From Rodentolepis nana (Eukaryota > Platyhelminthes > Cestoda > Cyclophyllidea > Hymenolepididae), in contig UZAE01013228.1 in the NCBI GenBank assembly GCA_900617975.1, positions 1 to 24,984 on the forward strand: a DNA stretch of 24,984 bases. Direction: 5' to 3'. This document shows, piece after piece, positions 8,977 through 19,765 of this stretch. A program made the position numbers and the translations under genes. Under the pieces are notes generated by a model, which ran no database searches, was not told where the DNA came from, and saw nothing but the letters and a program-made list of their open reading frames with translations. Every line of letters begins with the position of its first letter. Positions within the stretch are counted from its first letter, which is position 1.

Positions 8977-9807
8977 AAATGACGTCTAGATATGCAGAAA
9001 CGAAAAAAAAAATACGTTCATTCAAAGGTAGAATGAGATTGTTTAAAATTAGATCAAACAACTGGTATTAAAGACATATTTCAAACAGTAAAAAGACAGT
9101 CCATTATTCTTTATCATATCTTTGGGATAAGCCCACAGCCAGTCACGTTTTTAAGTCACCACGCATAGAATTGTTTCATACTATACCTGGCTGTGGCTAT
9201 GGCTAAATGTAGATTGAATGATAAACACGAAGCAGTGTTTGTCCTCCTCATATTTCACTTGGAAAGAAAGCCCTTGGCATTATTTGCATCTCAAAAGGCT
9301 GTAACTAGTGTTAATGATTGCCCATGATTAAAATCGGAACCACAATGCACATAATCAAAACAGCATTGAAAAGCCTATCCTTGCCATTGTACTCAAGTGA
9401 ATCGGCAATTGTTATGATTATTTCACATTTAGGCAGATTTCAGCACAATCATAGCAGATTACTGTCAAATTCATGATCATATAAGGATCCTACTTTCTCC
9501 TGATACTGACTTGTTCTTCATTATTAAATTGTTAATGTCAATTTGCAAAAATATGCAACAGCAGAATATTATGAATAAATTCGCAAAATTTTAGTAATTT
9601 TTCCAACATCTAATTCCGACGAAAGTATTGAGATGTATAAAATTCGTAAAGAATCGATTTAAAGACAATACTTTGGCGAAAATTTTGCAAGGGAAGGTAT
9701 CACAATTTTTTTCAGACAAAAAATACAAATGATGGACAAATGGCAAGGCTTGAATAGTGGATGGGACGTGGATGCTATGCAAGGGCTAATTTTTCTTAGC
9801 TTGGTAA
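8977..9807. other. AT-rich stretch, no supported gene
   Basis: No coding frame beyond 63 codons and no repeat shared with the rest of the window are seen. Confidence 0.5.
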
Positions 9808-9821
9808 ATATGAGATAATAA
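9808..9821. repeat. Target-site duplication, left copy
   Basis: ATATGAGATAATAA is identical to 10261-10274. It touches the SINE tail. Confidence 0.92.
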
Positions 9822-10260
9822 TTTATATCAAATGGCAGGCGTCTTGATGGTTATCATTAGCCCTTTGGTTGACTTCAGGCTTCACAGAGGGGAAGGAGCA
9901 TCAAATTGAAAAGTCGATAGGGGGGGGGGGGACAGAAGAGTGTTTCAAAGATGTAAGAGACAAACACAAAGGTAGAAAAAATGTAAGAAGAGTACTGTGA
10001 AAATATTCGAATATGGCATAGAGTGAGGTGATGGTAATTTGAAGTGAGAAGTCAATTGCCAGTTAATAGACTTTTTTGCCGTATGAGAATACGTTGCCCA
10101 GGGTGCACCACGTGGAGGTAAGTCTATTGCGCACCCCAAGAAGTCAGCAACACCGGGTATTCCCAGCCGGTCATCCATGCAAGTACTAACCCTGCCCGAC
10201 GTAGTTTAACTTCAGTGATAGGATGAGAACCGGTGCTTTCTACGTGGTATGGTCGCTGAC
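9822..10260 (-). mobile_element. Full-length SINE copy 4 with 5S rRNA-derived head
   Basis: Read on the minus strand, the 439-base element has four parts: a 120-base 5S rRNA-like head (10260-10141), a junction CTTGGGGTGCGC, the body shared with the other copies, and a 3' end GCCTGCCATTTGATATAAA. Perfect 14-base duplications abut its first 5S base and its tail exactly, so head and body were inserted together as one RNA-derived unit. The 5S head supplies the internal polymerase III promoter in SINE3-type elements, and the 3' end would be the site recognised by the partner LINE. The tail matches the LINE at 24636-24984. Poly-C (10 bases) lies in the body near 9921-9930. Confidence 0.93.
10141..10260 (-). 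pseudogene. 5S rRNA-derived sequence (SINE head)
   Basis: On the minus strand it begins GTCAGCGACCATACCACG and ends GTTGCTGACTT, with length 120 as for 5S rRNA. Conserved internal promoter parts are visible: a box A region GAAGTTAAACTACGTCGG and an intermediate/box C region GTTAGTACTTGCATGG ATGACC. The terminal helix I can still form: GTCAGCGAC pairs with GTTGCTGAC through nine pairs, one of them G-U. It is not a stand-alone 5S gene, because it lies inside the target-site duplications and runs straight into the SINE body instead of a T-run terminator. Confidence 0.92.
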
Positions 10261-10274
10261 ATATGAGATAATAA
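10261..10274. repeat. Target-site duplication, right copy
   Basis: ATATGAGATAATAA is identical to 9808-9821 and adjoins the first base of the 5S head. Confidence 0.92.
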
Positions 10275-11541
10275 TACACCGACCAGTTTACAAAATTGGT
10301 ATTATTCGAGTTGTATCAAAGGTCAATTGTTTAAGCAAAACAAAAAGCGTCAGCGCGTCAAGCCATTTCTTCTTTTTAAACTCCAACCAAATTTAATGAG
10401 TACAAATATCTTCCTTAGCTAAAAACCGGTTCGATTCTGCTGTAATGCTAAAAATGTCTGGGCATACCTCTGTGAACCAACATTACCGTATTATGATAGC
10501 CTGAATCGCATGATAGAGGGAATCGATATATTAGGCTTCTTCAACAATGTCTCACTGTGGAAAAGGGCGATCTTTCCACGTAAGCGACTTTTGTAAGTCT
10601 ATCCATTACCTTCCTACTAGTACACCGAGCATGCTCTTGCGCGTTGATCAGGTTGATAGTCCCTTGCCTGACCAATCAGGTAGTGCCGGAACTTCGCGAC
10701 CTTGGGCTACTTTTTCCCCCCCTTGACAATATCCCATGCAATGAAAGACTAAGCGTCAGGGAGATTGCAATGTCACGATTACTTTATATCTCCCCATTTC
10801 AAATCGCCTCCCATTATTTTCCGTGAAGAGAAGGCAACTGTGCTTCAATATGCAAATAATATATTTCTTTATTCCCATAAATAGACCTTCATATGTCTTT
10901 TATAGGTTTGATCTGAGCATTTTTATCAAGATAGTTATAACACTGAACCCCTTCAATGCCTAAAATTTTGGCATATAAGATCTTCCTCAAATTACTTTTA
11001 TAAGATTATTTATTTGTATCCGTCCCAGCTATTAAATTCACTAAATGCGATTAACAAATGCATATATTATTAGAATTCCCAAATATAGTGTCATGCTCAT
11101 GTTAGTTTCAGGAATGATTTTGGCGCAAATAATGTGAGTAGTTTAATGCGTAAGATATATTATGCCAAAACATTAAGATGTCAAAATATGACCAATGGAA
11201 TTTATATAAAAATGTGTTTTGTTATTATTGGCACCTTACAAAGTTGGAATTAGACTACCTCCCTCCCCCCACATTTTTGTCTTTCGAAGCAAAATAACGA
11301 CCTGGTTGATTAACTGGCGGTACTCTAACTCGGTCCAACTCTCTCCATATCAGATAACTGGAAGTCAAATCAGGTTCAAGTGTCTTCGCTATCCTTTATT
11401 TGGATCGTGATCTGCAAATATGATCTGTGAATAAGTCAAACTTAACTATCAAAGTGAACGGCAGTAAGTGTCGGAAGGTTGGCTAGTTTATACGGGCTGC
11501 CTGAGATAGAAGTAGGTAAAATACATCATCAAGTCATCGAA

Positions 11542-11555
11542 TTCTTACGTAAGAA
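11542..11555. repeat. 14-base perfect palindrome
   Basis: TTCTTACGTAAGAA equals its own reverse complement. It could bind a dimeric regulator or be chance. No neighbouring gene gives it context. Confidence 0.4.
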
Positions 11556-11723
11556 GTACCTATCAGAAACCTAGGGAACACATTCTGAAGTCAGAAATTT
11601 GCAGCGTTGGACAAATGCAGCCCCACGAAATCCAGTTTCGTCTACGCCTCGTGTTTAAAAGCCTTCCGTACATTCGCCTCGACGGTAGGCAGGAGTTCAA
11701 TTCCTGTCACTTGAATAGCATTC

Positions 11724-11752
11724 ACCGATGTCAATCACCTAGCAGCATCGGT
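11724..11752 (+). repeat. Hairpin beside a tRNA-like fragment
   Basis: ACCGATG (11724-11730) pairs perfectly with CATCGGT (11746-11752). From 11745 the sequence GCATCGGTTAGTTCAGTGG resembles the 5' end of a tRNA-Gly, with a box-A-like part. No box B or acceptor partner follows, so it is at most a relic. Confidence 0.3.
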
Positions 11753-14189
11753 TAGTTCAGTGGATGCACTCCCATGGCATTTTTAAGTTAGCAATGATCT
11801 TAATTTTCAGGAAATACTCCCTATTTTCAATAATGTAAGAAGTGAAAAGCAAATGTTTGAGACCTGTAAATTGAGATCTAGTTTGCACAATGAGACTGTT
11901 AGAAAAAAATTAATCAAATGTTGTTCAGGAAAAATTAAGTCAACAAATTATACTTAATTATTCATAAAACTTGTATATATGTTAAAATGAGCTAAATTAC
12001 TTGTAATTGGCTTGCATAGCCTTTGAGTAGTGCCCATTATTAAAGCCGTTTTTATTGAGTTCTGAGATATGCAAATATGATTATGTCATGAAATGTCTTT
12101 CAGTTCTTTTCTAATCGATTTAAGCCCTTTGTCGTGGGTTAAAAATCTAAAATTCACATTCAGGTTATAACAAGTGTCGAGAACATTTGTTATCATCAAT
12201 TAGCTTTTCTACAATGTCGGAAGCAAATGGTCTTTGGTTTCTCAAGGAACAGAGGATCAGTTAGCATTTTCCAAAGGGTCTGGGACCTAGTCTGCGGAAA
12301 AATCTTTTCCATCTACAAAAATTATGATGAAATATGTCCTTAACGTTAGCATCACCTTTACTCCCCTCTATTTCTTCTATGCGACTAAAGGTTGTCTCTC
12401 TTCTTTCTCTTGTGCCATTATCTCCTACGGCTCTCTTCCACTCCTGCTGAGGTAACCAACGAACCTCCCATTATTCTTCTGAAGGATTCTGGATAATTTA
12501 ATTTGCTTAGATCTGAAACGTGCTGAAAACAAGAAAAGGCAACTCCTCGCGCCACAAGGTTGGAGAACATTGAACGAAAGTCGAGACTCTCAGCAGTTTG
12601 GATACAGAGACAAGACTTATACTGCTTGCCTAAACTGGGTGCAACATCGAATATCTATGCCCACTGTACAAAGACATAACTTCTACACCGAAAAAGGATA
12701 CAATTGTTATTTATCTGAACGCATGTTACATCCTTCCGCTGAGGATTCACGTACCTCCGGAAACGCATCACAATCAACCGACAGATCGTTATTTCAGACT
12801 CTATAGAAGTCCCCGGAAAAAGATTGTTGCCGATATAACTCTCAAAATTATGGAAGTTAAAACACATTTCAATTGTTGGTGCAACATAAAACGGGCTTAA
12901 TTTTATTCGAAAAATTTAAATTAAATTTATTGTTCATATTCCCAAAATTTGCATAATTGTTAGAATATGCTAAGTTAATAGTCTCCAGAATTTGGAGTAA
13001 ATTGTTGGAAATAGAACTTTACAATGCTTTCAGCTATTCTCCTTTAGTAACTTACACCGACGGAAAGAACATACTTCTATAAGCAGTGCGATTATTACCC
13101 AAGGAACAAAAATAATTTCACCCTTTATAACTAGGGGTAGCAAATGCGAAGAATAGCTTCATTTGGGAGTGAAATATAAATATAATTTGTCTCTTTTTCC
13201 ATGACTGTAGTTAAAGACAGTTCAAAATCTGACAAATAAGCCTTCCTTTTAACTATTGAAAATATTGCCATTGTTCATGTAAATCACTCCAAAACTTACG
13301 CTCATGAGTTTGATTAAATAACTCCGCAAAACTTCCGTTTAAGACACTTTGAGATTAAATTAATGTTATTCGATTTATTGAAGGGGAAATTTAAATCGAT
13401 ATCTAATCTTTACTGGCTTGTGATATTTAAGGGTAACAAATTAAGTTGGTAATCGGCTTTGAGGGAAATATTTTACCCGATATTTTAAGGTGTCCAATTT
13501 TTACTCACTTCAAAACCACTTCAGAGCAGATCTGAACCTGAGAGTACGAAATTAGTTGAGCGATATTTTCAAACTAAATTTTCAGCCTCAGAGTAATTGC
13601 TAAGTCTGAATAGATTGTCTGTTAATACAATTCATATTAACTGTTACTAAAAATAATTGTTAAGTATCACATGATTTTCCAGCTACCGTTAATAAGACTG
13701 ACTTAGTAACGATCATATTATTCACAATTAAGGAAAGATATATTGTTAAATAGTGGTAAATGAATATCCTAAGAACTATCCGTAATGCTGGTTAAAAAAC
13801 ATGGAGCCTTAAGTTCTCCGTCTTCATCAATCGCTTTTGATTATCGATTTTCAATTTCATCACTCACGAATGGAGTGATTATCATTTTATATATTCATTG
13901 GAAGAATTTTTCCGCATACGGGAAACATTTTTACAAAAAATTTCATAATGTCTAAGCGATTGTGGTTTATAAGGCTGGTCAATAAGTGCACAAAATAGAA
14001 AAGCGTACCACGAATCTTACCAAAACATTTATTCACTTGAAATCAAGTTATTTAAATTTCTCTGAGAAATGATGAAGTTTCAGAGGCCTCCAATTCACTT
14101 TAGACTTAAATTTCCAAGAAGCCTGCACATACATCAGTTATTCACATTTTAGCGGATCAAATCTAGTAAACGAGCAGATAATATGGCAT

Positions 14190-14310
14190 TCATTTATTAA
14201 TTTATTATTTCAAATGGCAGGCGTTATGATATTTATCATTAGCCCTTAAGTTGACTTCGGGCTTCACAGAGGAGGAACATCAATGTGGCAAAAAGTGAAG
14301 AGGGGGGGGG
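14190..14310 (-). mobile_element. SINE copy 5, cut by assembly gap
   Basis: The tail and 3' part (TTTCAAATGGCAGGCGTTATGAT, ATCATTAGCCCTTAAGTTGACTTC, GGGCTTCACAGAGG) match the other minus-strand copies. It ends in an eight-base G-run at 14303-14310, where the N run begins. The rest of the copy must lie in the gap or be lost, because the sequence after the gap is not SINE. Confidence 0.85.
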
Positions 14311-14932
14311 NNNNNNNNNNNNNNNNNNNNNNNNNNNNNNNNNNNNNNNNNNNNNNNNNNNNNNNNNNNNNNNNNNNNNNNNNNNNNNNNNNNNNNNNNN
14401 NNNNNNNNNNNNNNNNNNNNNNNNNNNNNNNNNNNNNNNNNNNNNNNNNNNNNNNNNNNNNNNNNNNNNNNNNNNNNNNNNNNNNNNNNNNNNNNNNNNN
14501 NNNNNNNNNNNNNNNNNNNNNNNNNNNNNNNNNNNNNNNNNNNNNNNNNNNNNNNNNNNNNNNNNNNNNNNNNNNNNNNNNNNNNNNNNNNNNNNNNNNN
14601 NNNNNNNNNNNNNNNNNNNNNNNNNNNNNNNNNNNNNNNNNNNNNNNNNNNNNNNNNNNNNNNNNNNNNNNNNNNNNNNNNNNNNNNNNNNNNNNNNNNN
14701 NNNNNNNNNNNNNNNNNNNNNNNNNNNNNNNNNNNNNNNNNNNNNNNNNNNNNNNNNNNNNNNNNNNNNNNNNNNNNNNNNNNNNNNNNNNNNNNNNNNN
14801 NNNNNNNNNNNNNNNNNNNNNNNNNNNNNNNNNNNNNNNNNNNNNNNNNNNNNNNNNNNNNNNNNNNNNNNNNNNNNNNNNNNNNNNNNNNNNNNNNNNN
14901 NNNNNNNNNNNNNNNNNNNNNNNNNNNNNNNN
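14311..14932. other. Assembly gap (622 N)
   Basis: This is unresolved sequence starting immediately after a G-run. Frames computed across it are meaningless. Confidence 0.99.
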
Positions 14933-15535
14933 TTTAAAATTAAAGTTAAATTTTATTCAACATAAAAGAATTGCCGAACATTTCTGTCTACAGTAATTCA
15001 CCAAAGGAACAAAGCAAGCACATTTTCATTCTTTAAAGTAGCTTGAACCAGCTTAAATTGTAAGTGACTTATTGGCAAATGGAACTAGTGGAATGACAAT
15101 TTTGACGTGTCTAAACAAAGAGGAAACTGCTGGGATAATTTGGCGAAAACAACCGTGGGTTTTTATTTTCGTGTGGAGATAAATAGAGATAATTAGTGAG
15201 ATGGCCAACCATGCGTGATCTCGGACCTTCGTTGCACAGAATGTGGAAGCACAGTCGCCAATGTGTAACAAAATTAACTGACAGTAAATGTGATGGAAAT
15301 ATTCATTGGTTGTGCCTCATTGAACAATCCTCTCACGCATTTCCTGAAAAACCCTAATTTAGGATGTTATTGAAGTGGTTATTAAGTAGAACTAGCACGA
15401 GACTAAAATATCCTTGGCTCTTCGAAAATGAGTTTTGTAAAAATTTAAACTTTTTGTCGAAAGAGCAGAGCTCAGTATTATATGAATATTAAGTAACTTA
15501 ATTTTATTAACTCTTCATTTACATCATTTTTATAG
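14933..15535. other. AT-rich stretch, no supported gene
   Basis: A 72-codon minus-strand frame (15053-15271) has no recognisable features. Nothing else is seen. Confidence 0.45.
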
Positions 15536-15544
15536 TTATATATC

Positions 15545-15871
15545 GGGGGGTGCGATAGACTTAACTCCACGTGGTGCACACTGGGCAACGTATACTCATA
15601 CGGCAAAAAGTCTATTAACCTGCAGTTGACTTCTGACTTCAAACTACCACGACCCCCAAACTTGTCATATTCGACCCCTTACACAGTACTCACCTTACCT
15701 TTTTCTCTACCTTTGTGTCTGTTTGCCTCTTCTACATCTGTGAATCGCTCTTCTGTTTCCCACCCCTCGACTTTCTGCTACTATGATGAACCTTCCCTCT
15801 GTGAAGCCCGAAGTCAGCTAAATGGCTAATGATATCTATCAAAACGCCTGCCATTTGAAATAAATAAATAT
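15545..15871 (+). mobile_element. SINE copy 6 (headless form), with target-site duplication
   Basis: The body runs from GGGGGGTGCGATAGACTTA to a tail TAAATAAATAT. TTATATATC occurs on both sides (15536-15544 and 15872-15880), a 9-base duplication. There is no 5S head. Body parts are in standard order and the length (327 bases) is that of an unexpanded copy. Near the tail it reads GCTAATGATATCTATC, the same version seen in the copy split by mariner. Confidence 0.87.
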
Positions 15872-15880
15872 TTATATATC

Positions 15881-16700
15881 TATCAAAGATTTCATGGCAT
15901 TTTATTAAGACACAAAAGAGGCATTTTGTTGCATAGTAGTTAAGTAAGTTAGCAGTATAGGAATTTGTGTGAGCCTATGCAAGGCATAATCCTCAACTCA
16001 TTTCTTTAAAGCTGATATGTTCTATTGAATATATCTCCCCTGTCATAATTAATTAGCTCTTAAGCTGAAAGGCCAATTAGTGAAAGAAAAATATTCGCAA
16101 AGAGCTCTATAGGATGCCGTGCTTAGAAAGTAATTTAATAAGTAGTCAGTAAAGCGTTGTGATACAAACAGACTTCCTCTTGATAATTCTATTCAAGGCG
16201 AAGTGGAAAGCGCAAAACCAAGCATAGATTAGAGGGTGCTCCTTGTGATAAATGCGAAAATACAGTGTCTTATTGATTGATGTCAGCCCCTCGGTTATCT
16301 CATATGATAAAGCTGAGTAGTTACAAGGCCTTTCATGATTGACTGTTGTGAACTGCGCAAGAATTAGTTATTCAAAAGACACTCGCACCATTTTTCGAGT
16401 ATCTCATTCATTTATTACACACTAAGTGGTAGAATATTTTACTTAACAAGATTATTTTAATTACTGAATTGTTTCCTTCTTTTTTTGTTTTTCACCATAA
16501 ATTTGGTCTATTCATCCAGAAGCGGTATTAACAGACTTTATGAAGATAGTTTACCTTAGAATTGAAGAAAAGGAGCTTCAGTGAAACTGATTATATCCTG
16601 GAATTAAACACTTTAAGTGGCAAATGAAAAAAGGGTTATTACAATTCAATAAAGTGAAGTAAAACATGGAAACGAAGCACCAACCTGTACAGGTGGAAAT
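15881..16700. other. AT-rich stretch, no supported gene
   Basis: No coding frame, RNA gene or shared repeat is seen. Confidence 0.5.
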
Positions 16701-16910
16701 ATTTATTTATATGAAATGGCAGGCTCCCTTTAGTTGATTTCAGGTTTCACAGAGGGGAAGGAACATCAAAGTGAAAAAGTCATGAGGGGGGGGGGACAGA
16801 AGAGTGTTTCAAAGACGAAGGTAGAAAAGGTAGAGAAAAGTTGAGTTGAGTACTGTGAAAGTAGCCGAATAAGACATACAGTGGGGTCATGGCAGTTTGA
16901 AGTCAGAAGT
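16701..16910 (-). mobile_element. SINE copy 7, 5'-truncated with internal deletion
   Basis: It begins at the tail ATTTATTTATATGAAATGGCAGGC. About 20 bases around ATCATTAG are missing compared with other copies. It continues through the G-run and GTGAAAGTAGCCGAATAAG to AGTTTGAAGTCAGAAGTC, then stops, lacking the 5' third. No convincing target-site duplication is visible. Confidence 0.85.
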
Positions 16911-17880
16911 CCCATAAAATATAGAATTCCAAATTTACGTGTAACTTTCATTGTCACTTCTCAATGACCTCCTAACTATTCAGGTAGTTCAGATTTTCCT
17001 ATTTCTATGGGGTACAAGAATAGATTTTCACATTTAAAATCAATGTATTTTAACTATGAATTACATAGCTGAGACTGAATTTCGAAGGCTTGTTTATGCG
17101 CACGGTGCGTAATTTTTCGCACAAATGTGCCAGATCTTTGTTGATTCATTCATGACTTACTAATTATTACATATTAAAAATTGGTAGACTTACTCTAACA
17201 TCAAATAAGTGCGATTTTCAATCCCAAGCTGAACTCTCTAAAGTTTTCCTTCCGTTATGTTATGGTAGTAGGTTTCCTACTGTTGACTAATTAATTTATT
17301 TGAATTTAAATATATTAACATTCAATCTTAATATTCAAACACTAATTAATTTTTTGCAAATATCATATTTCATTGAAAATCAGATTTGCGGTGAGAAATC
17401 TAATCGCAAAAAGCTTTGTTACAGCACTGAATGATACTTCACTGAATTTTCGATATATAAATGGCGCAATTTTTCGAAGCATGAGAAATTCGTGAATGAA
17501 TACCAAACAAATGATAGGCATAATTGAGATTTTAAAATATTCCTCATACTTTAATTTAAGAGCGACTGCATCCCAAAAATTCAAGCTCATAATTAATACA
17601 CATCGATAAAGTAGTAATTAAATGGTAAAATTTAGGAAATTCTCTTGGATGCGTTGTATTGATGCAGCTTTATGGAGACTTTCAAAGCCATACTCATGAA
17701 GATTGAAGGAAATTCTTCTATACTAATAGCCAGCAGTTTTTTAAAATTGTAGGACACTTCATCAATGACCAAATAGAAATCCTGCTATAGAACACTACTC
17801 AGAGATATTTAGCTATTAATGTTCACGCGAATTGTGCTAGAGTCATCTGATAACTAATCGCTTTGCCAACAGGACACTTC
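16911..17880. other. AT-rich stretch, no supported gene
   Basis: A 75-codon minus-strand frame (17363-17590) lacks recognisable features. No repeat is seen. Confidence 0.45.
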
Positions 17881-18207
17881 GCTATAGCTTAGCATGTTCT
17901 GGGAGTCTAGCTAGATGTTGGAGAATCTGCCATAGAGATTTCTGAGTCGTTCAGGCTTTATTAGCGTAGCAATCCGTGGAGCTATAGCTTAGCTGTTCTG
18001 GGAGTCTAGCTAGGTGTTGGAGAATCTGCCATAGAGATTTCGGTCAGGCTTTACTAGCGTAGCAATCCGCTACAATGCAATCCGGTCAGGCTTTACTAAG
18101 GTAGCAATCCGTTACAATTCTCAACCGGTCTGGCTTTACTAAGGTAGCAATCCGCTACAAGTCTTTAACCATTCAGGCTTTATTAGCGTAGCAATCCGCA
18201 ACAAAAT
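17881..18207 (+). repeat. Tandem array built from the 3' part of the solo-LTR family
   Basis: Two units of about 100 bases start GCTATAGCTTAGC at 17881 and 17981. They match 4743-4842 of the candidate LTR (GGGAGTCTAGCTAG, TTGGAGAATCTGCCAT, then GGCTTTA and GTAGCAATC). The second unit is followed by three further partial units spaced about 43 bases apart, each with TCAGGCTTTACTAAGG or a close variant and AGCAATCCG. Each short unit can fold as GTAGC-AATCC-GCTAC where complete. The 5' part of the LTR with AATAAA is absent. It is therefore either an LTR fragment that expanded or a satellite seed captured by the LTR. Confidence 0.8.
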
Positions 18208-19456
18208 GTTGAGTTTCAATATGGGCTTCTCATAAGGCAAAATTTAAGATACCTACCCCTCTTTCCAGATAATGGATCGATAAATGTGTGCAAATACCAT
18301 AGAAGTCTTTACCAGGTGACATTTTAATATAATCTACGAAACACATGAGCTTCAATAGCTAAAAAGATAATAAATATTGACAGAAAGATGAAATAATAAT
18401 CTCATCGCTACCTTTCAATAGTCAGTTACAGTGTGACCAAAAAGTTGGAGGCGTTTACTACAGTTAATAAACTCTTTATTAAATTTTGAATGTAACTCAA
18501 CTTAATCAAACCAATAGTACTCATTCATTCTTGTTTTATTCGAAGGGCTCGATCAAGTTATTTCCCTTACTCATTGTCGCCAAACGCTAATTTTCAATTT
18601 TAAATGAAAAACCCACTTACCTCAACCTAGCACCGCTTATGAGCTGTTTTATGACCTTCCGGGGTATTTAGCTTCTATTAATTAAGCCAATTATAACCTA
18701 ATTAAATTAAGTAGTAAACGCATTATAAAAATAGCATTTCAATGGCTCTAAATTTATAAACCCGCGTAGGATCAATAGACAGATTTAATTAGCTATGGAG
18801 TGAAGATGGCGATTGGGATCTGGAGAAAGCGAAAATATAATCAATTTACATTTCATTCAACACTACAATTTAGGTTGCAGAATACTCGATAAATTTTGAG
18901 TCATTTCAAATCAGAATCTTTCATTGTTTTCATGAGTGATTTTACATCCTTGGCATTTAGAAATAATTGCTCAGTTGGTAAGTTCTTGATTTTAAATTTC
19001 ATTATGGTTGTTCAGCTATAAGACGGATGATTTAAATGCTTGGACTTTAGAATAAAATAATGACTAATTAAAACCATTCAATATATTTTTAAATTTAGTA
19101 ATTAATTTATAAATTAATAAAACTGCCAAAAATCAGTAGATCAAGTTCTGCTCTTCTACTTGGAAACAACCAGATACTTTAGGTGAAAATTGAAGGAATG
19201 AAAGTATTTCTGAAAAGTTAAATTCACCACAGACTCCATTTTACCTCATTTCTTTGTTCAGTGTAGTTAAAAATTTGGCAATTTGAAAGATTTTTCATTT
19301 AACGTGAGACAATGAAATCAACAATTTCTTGAATTTCCTCAACCGACTTTGCATAAAAACTATCTATAATATTTTAAATATCTGTCACCCAAAAGCCGTA
19401 AGTTTTAATTGAATAAATTCTCTGCGCAATTAAATTAAACAACTTATCTCTCCCAA
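18208..19456. other. AT-rich stretch, no supported gene
   Basis: No open frame above 60 codons and no shared repeat are seen. Confidence 0.5.
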
Positions 19457-19765
19457 ATTTATTTATATCAAATGGCAGACGTTCTGATAGTTATCATTAG
19501 CCTTTTAGTTGACTTCAGGCTTCACAGAGGGGAAGGAACATAAAAGTTGAAAAAAAGTCGAGAGGGGGTGGGGAACAGAAGAGTGCTTCAAAGACGGAGG
19601 TAGAAAAAAGGTGAGGTGAGTACTGTGGAAGTAGTCGAATATGGCATACAGTGGGATCATGGCAATTTGAAGTCAGAAGTCAACTGCCAGGTAATAGACT
19701 TTTTCGCCGTATGAATATACGTTGCCCAGGGTGCACCACGTGGAGGTCAGTCTATCGCACACCCC
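19457..19765 (-). mobile_element. SINE copy 8 (headless form)
   Basis: This is a complete body of about 309 bases, from the tail TTTATTTATATCAAATGGCAG to the 5' end, where the plus strand reads CTATCGCACACCCC. Its 5' end is at the same point as copies 1, 2 and 6. The flanks share TCTCCC followed by AATT with small differences (from 19449 and 19767), a decayed or incomplete duplication. The 63-codon frame inside it is incidental. Confidence 0.88.

Larger units (their letters stand above)
10275..14189. other. Long AT-rich stretch, no supported gene
   Basis: Only frames under 80 codons occur and none resembles a known family. A modestly GC-richer part (about 11440-11790) contains a palindrome and tRNA-like fragments, listed separately. 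A pyrimidine-rich part (about 12350-12480) has no recognisable function. No shared repeats are seen. Confidence 0.45.

Noticed and set aside
10141..10260. Functional 5S rRNA gene
   Set aside because: It sits within SINE target-site duplications and runs into the SINE body with no T-run terminator at its end.
10420..10450. Box-B-like GGTTCGATTC as a tRNA gene
   Set aside because: No cloverleaf can be built around it and there is no box A at a suitable distance.
12570..12867. Overlapping 70-78 codon frames on both strands
   Set aside because: Neither shows a known motif, and overlapping frames of this size are expected by chance.
14283..14996. Long open frames across the N run
   Set aside because: They consist almost entirely of unknown bases.
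18084..18117. Similarity of CTAAGGTAGCAA to a conserved 28S rRNA string
   Set aside because: Only about ten bases agree and the flanks do not. The array is better explained by the LTR family.
17881..18207. CRISPR-like array or Helitron 3' end
   Set aside because: Units are imperfect, contiguous and related to an LTR. There are no unique uniform spacers and no CTRR end beside the hairpin.
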